Source of the DNA: Bilabrum cf. latius
Taxonomy: Eukaryota; Bigyra: Bicosoecida; Bigyra; Bicosoecida
Assembly: GCA_965178125.1 (NCBI GenBank)
Contig: OZ237774.1
Location: 434,001 to 498,000, forward strand
Direction: 5' to 3'
DNA: 64,000 bases
Shown here: positions 55,825 through 64,000 of the stretch, one piece after another
Numbering within the stretch: position 1 is the first letter of the stretch
Layout: every line of letters begins with the position of its first letter
The notes under the pieces: model-generated
Database searches by the model: none
Told to the model about the DNA's origin: nothing
What the model saw: only the letters and a program-made list of their open reading frames with translations
Position numbers and translations under genes: made by a program

Positions 55825-56411
55825 TCCGAAACGCGGAATTCAATAGTATTGGCGAGCCAAGTGAATTCAAGATCCCCGCAGTTTCCTTTGCACGAGCCCA
55901 GTTGGGTGATTTGATATACGCAAACTACACCGTACATTTCCGCGAAGCATGCAAGCTGCTTTTTCGCTATTTGCGCGAGGCAGCATAGATATCTGAAGCT
56001 CTCCTGGCTTCTAGGTGTTTTGTGTGCAAGTGTGAGCTGGTGCATTTTAAAATATTCCATGGAAACTCGGGGAGGTTTGATTTGTACTCTGCGCAGTCGC
56101 TTCCAGTCCGATCGATGCGAGTGTTGCTCGTTTCAGTCGGCGCATGACGTGTTTAAAGCTGTCGAGTCGTACAGCTTAGACTTTATTGTACATGCTCTGC
56201 ATTCCGCGGTTACTCAAGTACTGCGTACCGCGTGGTTTGACTGAGTCCTCCGGCCGGCTCCGCCCCGGGCACTTGATTGCCTCTATCGTTGATTCCAGCG
56301 TTACGCAGTGACAATACGCGAACTATCACATCATCATATTCTCATTTCCATCACAGGATCGGTACGCTCAATTGAAAGCACCTGCACCGGTTGAAATCGA
56401 ACGCGCACCAC
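55825..56411. promoter_or_regulatory. Divergent promoter region (PH protein / SWR1-like)
   Basis: A 587-base spacer between start codons on opposite strands, with lower GC than its flanks. No motif recognised with confidence. Confidence 0.4.
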
Positions 56412-59400
56412 ATGTCGTCCAGACGTCGCGATGAGGATGCAGACCAGGAAGTTGACGCCGATGCGCTGCTGACGAGTGCGGAGGCGCAAGACGACGAGGC
56501 CACGCTGGAGGAGGAGGAGAGGCATGGCGTGGACGAGGGCGTGCTGACGGGGCAGGAGGAGGAGGCGGCGCTGGCAGCCGAGGCCGACATGCCGCTGGAG
56601 CAGCTGATGGCCATGTACGCCATGCAGCGGGGAGACGATGAGGAGAAAGATGGCGAGATGGAGTAGGGTGGGGATGGGGGTGAGTAGGCAGGAGCGGGTG
56701 GGAACGGCAAGCAAGCTAAAGAAGCAGCTGGCAGCGATTCATCATCGACCCCAACCGAACCAACTGCTACGTAGTCGAGCCAGGATCAGGCCAAAGTCCG
56801 GGACTCAGCTGGCATGAGTAGAACATCAGCAGGTGCATCGCACGGTGGTGCTTCCATGGCCCCACCGCCAGTTGCTATCCCGGCATCGAACCCCGGACCC
56901 GGCTCCTCCCAGTCCCCGTCTCGGTCCCCCGGACGGCGCCGCGCAAGACTAGGTTCCGCAGGGTCCTCGGACCCCGCTACCCCAAGGGGTTCGTTCCCCG
57001 CCATGTCCCCCCCGCCCACCCCCACGGTGGGGTTGCCCTCCCCCGTGGTCCGGGTGAGGGCACCCCCCACCATGACTGTCGCGCAGCAGAATGCGCGGCG
57101 CCGATAGCTGCGGAACCGGAGGGAGGGATGGGCCAGGCGCGCCACGCTGGCCCAGCTGGATGCGCGGCGCGCTGGACTGACGGCGCGGCTGGGGCGGCTG
57201 TGGGTGGGGGAGGCCAGCGGCTGGCGGTGGGGGCTGGATGGGGAGTGCGGGGCGCGGGCGGGGGCGGGAGTGGGAGTGGGAGTTGGAGTTGCCTCGGGGG
57301 ATGGATCCAGTTCCGGTGATGGCATGGTCGATTACGATAGCAATAGTGATGGCAATGGGGATGGCAAAGGGGGTGATGACGGGACGGGGATGAATGGCCC
57401 GAGCTTGCCGGGTGCGATTATGGGTGCACTGCACGGGAGTGCAGAGGTAATGTGGGTGGATCTGCCGTCGAGCACCGCGAGTGCATTGCATGGTGGTGCG
57501 ACCCGCGGGCTGGCGTACTCCGATGATCTAGCGGGGGGTGATGTAACCCAGGGGGATTCCCCTGGCATTTTGGGGACATCGCCAGGTGCACCCCCCAAGC
57601 GAGGGGGGCGTGGCCGTGGGACAAGAGGTCGCAGCAGGGGCAGGGGTCGTGGCAGGGGGAGGGGCAGGGGCAGGGGTCGCGCAGGGGCATCGAACGGTGG
57701 TGCCGGTGGCCCAGCTGGGATTGGTGCTGGTGGTAACACGACTAGCAGCAGCAGCAGCGGTGGTGGTGCTGGTAGTGGTGCCAGCGGATTGCCGTCCTCT
57801 GCTGATTGGGGCCAGTTCGGGCTGAGGCTGGGCACCTCTCTTGTTCCCTGGGGCTGGTCCGTGCCGAGATAGGTGCTGGGGACAGAGCGGGCGGAGGCAG
57901 CTGCCGCGGGATAGGTTGAGGGTGTGACGAGTGTGATGAGCGGGTCGGAGCGGGAACGGGCAGCTGCGCTGGCCGAGGTTGCCTCCCACTCGTCACACCT
58001 TCCCCTGCTGCCGCCGCACCCCGCGCTGGACGACAGGGACACGGCTCCCTGGGCTGCCGCCGGGGCGGTGGAGAGCCTGCTGGCGGTGGCGCAGTCAACG
58101 GACACATGGGGGGATGGTCGGCCAACGGACAGCGGCATGACAGATGGTGATTCCGGTGGGGCTGTGGTCCAGGGAACAAGGGACCGGTCGTCCTCGTCGG
58201 TGCCGACAGCTGTGGGAAGGGGCTAGAGGCGGGCAGCGGCCGAGGCGATCGTGCGGGTGGCGACGGAGGCGTTGCGGGCTGGTGCACTGCACGGTGGTGC
58301 TAGTGGGAAAGGCGCCGCACGTGTCGCGGGGGGTCGGGGAGTCGCTGGTGCTGCTGGTGGGAAGCGGCGGAAGGTGGAATTGGGTGCATTGCACGGTGGT
58401 GCAACCACGCCCACGTTGCCGGACCTGCCGCAAGGACTGGTATCCGCCTGGGCATTCGCCTCCGGACTTGCCAGGGTGCAACGCACTGCAGCGGATGAAG
58501 CAGAAGCTCGCGGCGAAGGAGCTTCACGGGTCCAGGCACCGATGGAGGGGGGCGCCGCGCACTCGGTTCCGCTGGAGTACACCGCCGCGGCCGCGCTGAC
58601 AGCCCAGGCGTGGGAGCAGAGCAAGACCGCCGGGTCCGGTTCCGCAGCGCGCGGCGCCGGCGTGGACGTCAGGGCGGAGTTCCACGCAGTCGCCGGGGTG
58701 CAGGGGCAGGGCACGATGCTGGAGGCGGCGCCGCTCGACTCCTCGCTGGGGCAGGGTGCAGCGCATTGGGGTGCGGGTCCGGGGGCGATGGTCAGCAGGA
58801 ACGGCTCTGTGGCTGGCAGCGGGGGAGATGCCATGGATGACGGGGGTCACGGTGGAGCGGCCTCTGTGCTCGGCATGGGCAGCGGGCTCGCATCCATCGA
58901 GGTAGTTGGAGCGGGAGCGGGGTCAGCTGGGGGTGCGGTATTGGAGGGCGCATCCAGGGGGAAGGGAGGCGGCAGAAGCACGACCAACACTCTCCCGCTT
59001 GGGGTGCGGGTGTGGGGCAAGAGCGCGGGCCCGGCCTGGGCCGATGCAGCCGTGGCGGGCGTGGTGGCCAAAGTGGAGTCTATGCAAGAGACTGACGCTA
59101 GCACTCCTGGGTCTCGTTCCCGGGATGATTCGGGCTCCACCCTCATGGCCTCTCGCCTCAAGAAGCTCACAACGGGTCCAGAGCCGCCCAAAGTCCTCGT
59201 GTCGGGGCGGGTGGCCACGCGAGCGGCCGCGCTGGCAGAGCGTGCGTGGGGGTTTCTGCGGCGGGAGCTGGCCGGTGCAGGGGAGGCCCGGCCTGACGCA
59301 GACGAGGGCGTGCTGGACGCGCTTGCAGTGCCCCCCGCGGCGCCGCGCGAGAGCGGAACCTCCTCCCAGGACGTGCACTGGGACTTTGTGCTCAAGGAGG

Positions 59401-62400
59401 GCGGCTGGATGGCGGAGGATTTCAGGGCCGAGCGGGCCAGGCTGAGGAAGAGGAGGAAGGCGATCGTGGCCGCCGTGAAGAAGTACCACTCCAAGCAGCA
59501 GGCGCGGGCCATCGAGGTGCGTAGGAGGAACGAGCAGAGGAGGAGAAGGCGGGCGGGGGCCATCGCGGGGCACGTGGCCCGGTGGTGGCGGTCCGTGGAT
59601 CGACTCATCGTGTACAAGCACGAGTCCAGGCTGGATGCACTTAGGCGAGATGCGCTCGAGAGGAGGCTGGATCGGCTGGTGGCGGAGACGAAGGGGTACA
59701 CGACGGACTTGGCGGGGGGGGTGGGGGTATCGGAGGGGGGGGACCCGCAGGGTGGGGGCAAGAGGTCGGGGGTGTCCAGCGCGGAAGCCGCTGCCTCAGC
59801 GGCGGCGAGTGATTCCGTGGTTGCAACCGCATCCCGGGACACAGGTGAAGAATCAGCTAGCCGCCCAAGGGGGCGGGGTGTGGGTGGCATCGAGGTGGGG
59901 CATGATCGTGTGAATCGGGGGGACAAGAGCAAGGGGAAGGGCAGGGACGACAACGATGCTGAGGTGGACGCCGACGCGCTGCTGACGAGTGCGGAGGCGC
60001 AAGACGACGAGGCCACGCTAGAGGAGGAGGAGAGGCATGGCGTGGACGAGGGCGTGCTGACGGGGCAGGAGGAGGAGGCGGCGCTGGCAGCCGAGGCCGA
60101 CATGCCGCTGGAGCAGCTGATGGCCATGTACGCCATGCAGCGGGGAGACGATGAGGAGAAAGAGGGGAACTAGGGTGATGAGGATGGCCAGAGTGGGAAG
60201 GTGGACAAACTGGGAGTCGCCCGCGGGTCCCGCAAGAGCAAGCGCAAGCAGAGCCAGGCAAGTATGCAGGACGATGAGGGCGAGGGCGAAGAGGAAGATG
60301 AATAGGAGGTGGTGGAAGTCAGCGCAGGAAATTCTCCTGCCGATGGTGGGGCCAAAGCAGCACCATCAACAGCACCAGCACCTGGCACCGCCTCTGCTGC
60401 TGAGGCACGTGCATCCGCAAGACCAACCAGGGGCAGTCAGAAACAGGCAGCCAAGCAAAAGGCTGATAGTGATGGTGATGAGGACGACGACGACGATGAA
60501 GTCGATGAGGGCGCCTTGCTGACGAGTGCAGAGGCACAGGATGACGAGGCCACGCTAGAGGAGGAAGAGAGGCTGGCAGAGCTGGAGAGGAGAGAGAGGA
60601 GGAGGAAGAAGAGGGCAGCCGCCGCTGCGAATGCTTCTTCTTCTTCTGTTTCAGATGGCACAGGAGACAATGCAGGCAGCAATCAAGGGGGGGGTAGCAG
60701 ACGGGCCGCGACCGGGGCGGGGCTGCGGCTGGCTGGGCGCAAGCGCACCCGCTCGGAGGCCGGGGCAGGGGCAGGCGGAACCGGAGCCGTTATTGAGGCT
60801 AGCGGTGCCATTTCCGGCTCCGAGTCAGAGGACGACGAGCTGGCCGTGTTGCAGCGGGACGCCGATCTGCCGCTGGACGAGCTGAGGGCCATGTACGGGG
60901 CCGGTGGAGCGCAAGCAGCCGATGGGCAGGAGGATGCGGGGGTGCAAGGGGGCAATGAGGCGCAGGGCATAGAGGAGGAGAAGGAGGATGAGGATGAGGA
61001 AGAGGAGGAGGACAGGCCACCGGCGAGGAAGAGGAGGAGGAGGGCGGCGGCGAGGGCAGCGGCGGAGTCGCTCAGTAGGGGGGGGTCCCCTGGGGGGGGG
61101 CCTGGGCGGGGGGTGAATTCCCCTGGGGCTGGCGGGGGTGCGACCCCCCCCATGGCGGGGGGAGAGGACCAGGAGGGGGAGGAGAACGACCTTCCCCTGA
61201 TGATTCCCGATTCCGAGTCCCCGTATGCCACCCCCGTGCCTTTTTTGCTGCGGAGAGGGTATCTGCTGAGGAGCTACCAGAGGGAGGGGCTGGACTGGCT
61301 GGCGGGGCTGCACGACAGGGGGCTGAATGGCATCCTGGCCGATGAGATGGGGCTGGGCAAGACACTGCAGACGGTGAGTCTGCTGGCTCACCTCGCCTCG
61401 CATAGGGGGGTGTGGGGCCCGCACCTGATCATCGTGCCCACCAGCACGCTGCTCAACTGGGAGGCCGAGCTCAGGCGCTGGTGTCCCGCACTCAAGGTGG
61501 TGACCTACTACGGATCGGCAAAGGAAAGGAAGGCCAAGAGGGTCGGGTGGGGACACCCCAACGCCTTCCACGCACTCGTCACATCCTACCAGCTGGCCGT
61601 GCAGGACGTGTCGGTCCTCCGCCGGAGGAAGTGGTACTACATGGTGCTGGACGAGGCGCATTTCATCAAGAACTACCAGAGCGCACGATGGCAGGCCCTC
61701 ATGAGCTACAGGAGCCACCGGCGGCTGCTCCTCACCGGCACGCCCCTGCAGAACAACATGGGGGAGCTGTGGGCTCTCCTGCACTTCCTCATGCCTCACC
61801 TGTTCCGGTCCGCCCTCGAGTTCAGGGAGTGGTTCGCGGCTCCGCTGGCACAGCAGGCCAAGCAGCAGGCGGGGCAGTAGGCCGCGGCTGGGGGGGCGAG
61901 TGGTGCCGGCGGGGCTGCAGGGGGGGTGTCCGGTGGGGCGGTGGCCCCCCGGGATCGAGCCCTGGTGAGGCGTCTTCACGCGGTGCTGCGTCCTTTTTTG
62001 CTTCGGCGGCTCAAGTCAGAGGTGGCCAAGCAGCTGCCCGGTAAGTCCGAGGTGGTGGTGGTATGTCCGTTGAGCAGGCGGCAGAGGGGCCTGTATGAGG
62101 AGTTCCTGCAGAGGGCCTCTGTCAGGTCCGTGCTGCTGGGCAAGAAGAAGAAGAAGAAGAAGAAGAAGAAGAGAAGGACCCGAGGGGCGCAGCTGCTCGC
62201 GGGGCCAGGGGATGTCCCCACCCGGGGGTACGCGGGCATGATGTGGGTGCTCATGCAGCTGCGGAAGGTCTGCAACCACCCGGATCTGTTCCTGCCCAGG
62301 CCCGTGTGGTCGCCGCTCACGCCACCCCGTGTGACGATTGAGATGCCGGCAGTGTTGAGGCCACGGGGAGTATCAGCGGTGGGGCTGCGGTGGGGCGGGG

Positions 62401-64000
62401 TGGGGGCGCTGGCCACCCCCTAGGGGATGGTGGGGGACCCCCGCATGGGGGGCCCGGGGCTGAGGGTAGTGGGGGGGGGTGCGTCGGGCGCGGGAGGTGG
62501 GGGCACTGGAAGCGGCTCCTCTCTAGGCAGCGGGGGCCTGCTGGCGTGCATCGCCGGCGCCTTTGCCGAGGGCACGTGGGCCTATGACGGGGGGCAGGGG
62601 CTGGCGGGGGGCCTGGCGGGCACTTCCGGTTTGGCGTCGCTGTCGGGCCGGGAGGGGTGGTGGACGGGCCCCCGGGGGTCGGGCCGCATCCAGAGGGGGG
62701 AGTTCCTCGCGGGGGGTGGGCCTAAGGCCGCCAAGGAGAGGAGGGAGGAGCTGGACAGGGGCAGGGAGCAGCGAGGGAACAAGGGGTGCAGGCTACCCTC
62801 TTGGGTGCTGGGCATGCGGGCCGTCTGGTGGGGACCTCTGGCATCCTCGTCTTCCTCTTCAGCGGCGGGGGGCTCCTCGGCTGCCCTGTCAGTGGGGGCG
62901 GCCGGCCCCCCGGGGCTGCTGCCCGCCGGTGCCGTGCTGCGGAGGGTCCGGGGGGGTTAGGGCGGCAGGGGGCGGTGGGTCGGTGTGACGAGTGCGGGGT
63001 CTGTGGGGCCCAGTGCGCGCCGGCACCTTTTGGGCTCAGGGGCCTCGGGTGCTTCTGGCCCCCAGCGGTGCATGGGTGCGTGCAGCCTGGGATCGTTCGG
63101 TAGGAAGGCGGTGTGGGTGATGGACGATCTGGAGGTGCAGGGAGGAGGAGGACGATATAGGGGTGTGACGAGTGAAGGGGGTGTGACGAGCGGTGGTCTT
63201 GGTCTCCTCGAAGGAGCCCTGGGCGCGTCCATCCGATCCGGGGTGCACCTGGGCCGGCTGGGCCTGCTGATGGCGGACCGAGCGCAGGCTGGGGAGAGCA
63301 GGGGGGTGCATGAGAGAGCGAGGCAGCTGGGGGTGGGGGTGGCCAAAGCGGCGCTGGCGTGGCTCTTGGGGCCTGAGGGCGGGTCCGCTGCCGAGGAGAA
63401 GAAGGAGAAGGAGAAGGAGAAGCACAACGGCTGGAACCTGTCGGGTGCTGGCCGTGGGCCCGCTGTGGGGTGGAAAGGGGCTGCCCAGGGTGCCAGGGGG
63501 CGGGGTCCTCACGGCCATGGGGGAACTGGGAGGGAAGGTGCTGGTGCCGGTGCTGGTGCAGCTGCCAGTCGCCGCCTGCTTCCCTCGGATAGTGTGACGA
63601 GCGCGGAGATGTTCCTGGTGCGGGCGCAGGCCAGCGGGTGCGGGCTGGATGCCGCGCTGGGGCAGGTGGCCGCGGCGCAGGACGCGAGGAAGGGCGGTGT
63701 GACGAGTGGATCCAAGGGGGGCAAAGGCAAAGGCAAAGGCAAGGGGCAGGGAGCAGCGCCGGGCCCCAAGGTCAGTGACGGGCAAAAGCAGCAGCAGGCG
63801 CAGGATCCGATCCAGGCGATCGAGGCCGCTTTGGCCAGGGCCTGCGCCACCGCCCGAGTGACCCCCGGTGACCTGGGCAAAGCCGTGGGCATGATGCTCT
63901 GGAGGCAGTGCGCCGCCGAGGTCGCCGACAGGTTCGATGCCCCGGCCAGCACGCGGCGGGTCGTGGCCGCGCTCCTGGGCCAGGGAACACAGGCGTCCAG
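56412..64000 (+). CDS. SWR1: SWR1/SRCAP/EP400-type Snf2 ATPase, runs off the right edge
   Basis: A frame of 2,529 codons across many TAG codons with no TAA or TGA. SWR1-type remodellers exchange H2A for H2A.Z in chromatin. Seen in order: an acidic EAQDDEATLEEEER...MPLEQLMAMYAM module (56454-56650), a long Gly/Ser-rich region, an HSA domain near 59,370-59,700 (VHWDFVLKEGGWMAEDFRAE) that binds actin and actin-related proteins, a second and a diverged third copy of the acidic module (59,967 and 60,501), then the Snf2 core: LLRSYQREGLDWLAGLHDRG, ADEMGLGKTLQT (Walker A), LDEAHFIKN (motif II), LTGTPLQNN, and LRPFLLRRLKSEVAKQLPGK with LRKVCNHPDLF. A poly-Lys run (near 62,143) and a large low-complexity insertion follow. 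RecA lobe 2 should lie beyond the window. HSA placement and the acidic modules favour SWR1 over INO80. Confidence 0.88.
56454..56650 (+). repeat. 197-bp intragenic duplication, copy 1
   Basis: Nearly identical to 59967-60163 (I see about three base differences). Encodes the acidic SWR1 module ending MPLEQLMAMYAMQRGDDEEK, placed before the HSA domain. Confidence 0.9.
59967..60163 (+). repeat. 197-bp intragenic duplication, copy 2
   Basis: Second copy, about 3.5 kb downstream and between the HSA and ATPase domains, where SWR1 proteins carry their H2A.Z-binding region. A diverged third copy is split over 60501-60572 and 60859-60897. Confidence 0.9.

Larger units (their letters stand above)
12000..64000. 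repeat. Dispersed 11-base word TGTGACGAGTG in host DNA
   Basis: TGTGACGAGTG or its complement occurs dozens of times on both strands in exons, introns and spacers, for example at 15319, 16407, 19707, 25541, 28046, 38386, 39652, 39760, 39838, 40420, 53505, 54051, 54312 and 54972. None was seen in the viral part. Other recurring words are described in the findings. Confidence 0.85.

Noticed and set aside
60180-60310. Separate genes at each TAG-bounded segment of the SWR1-like frame
   Set aside because: All segments lie in one phase and together give the HSA, acidic module and Snf2 order expected of a single protein.
12508-64000. GC-rich part as bacterial DNA, or viral part as a contaminating contig
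   Set aside because: GT-AG introns, mitochondrial presequences and eukaryote-specific families (SWR1, Integrator, p47, copine) exclude bacteria, and both parts share the recoded TAG.

Overview
The window joins two kinds of DNA. Positions 1 to about 11,860 are AT-rich and carry an integrated Polinton-like virus (PLV): capsid genes, a protein-primed-type DNA polymerase B, a superfamily 3 helicase and a retroviral-type integrase with a chromodomain. From about 11,860 to the right edge is GC-rich, gene-dense nuclear DNA of a eukaryote, with GT-AG introns, mitochondrial presequences, an SWR1-type remodeller and an Integrator subunit. A copine/RGLG-like protein, a TOM1/THH1-like membrane protein, a plastid-type lysine pathway enzyme and a host for a PLV all suggest a unicellular alga, probably of the green lineage; this assignment is inference.

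The key to reading the window is that TAG is a sense codon, most likely glutamine, in both the virus and the host genes. Under the standard code nearly every gene looks shattered. With TAG read as Gln and TAA/TGA as stops (the assignments of NCBI table 15) the pieces fuse into single in-frame genes, and TAG falls where families have Gln (for example FDNF-Q-FVN in the copine domain). Every confident host gene ends in TGA. The viral genes end in TGA or TAA and use TAG more densely than the host.

Viral part, left to right: a small structural candidate, a penton/minor-capsid candidate, the major capsid protein, a P-loop NTPase, an LRAT/NlpC-like protein with an Asn-Cys motif, a basic virion-protein candidate and a zinc-finger protein, all on +; then polymerase B, helicase and integrase on -. 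The left end of the element lies outside the window. TATAG-containing motifs sit immediately before most start codons.

Host part: sialidase-like (-), copine-domain protein (+), unknown acidic protein (-), phosphonoacetaldehyde hydrolase (-), SLC38-type amino acid transporter (-), mitochondrial ABCB half transporter (+), PiT phosphate transporter (+), a poorly resolved 26.7-33.9 kb stretch, p47/UBX cofactor (-), dihydrodipicolinate synthase (+), Integrator subunit 3 homologue (+), an unknown disordered protein (+), TOM1/THH1-like protein (-), a signal-peptide membrane protein (-), a PH-domain coiled-coil protein (-) and an SWR1/SRCAP-type ATPase (+) running off the right edge. Neighbours are often 100-600 bp apart and arranged divergently.

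The host DNA is peppered on both strands, in exons, introns and spacers, with a few short dispersed words (TGTGACGAGTG, GGTTGCAACC, a GGTTCCGC/GGCGCCGCGC pair, TTGTTCCCTGG and a GGTGCA...GGTGGTGC word) that I did not see in the viral part. These words and the shared recoded TAG are the most unusual features of the window.
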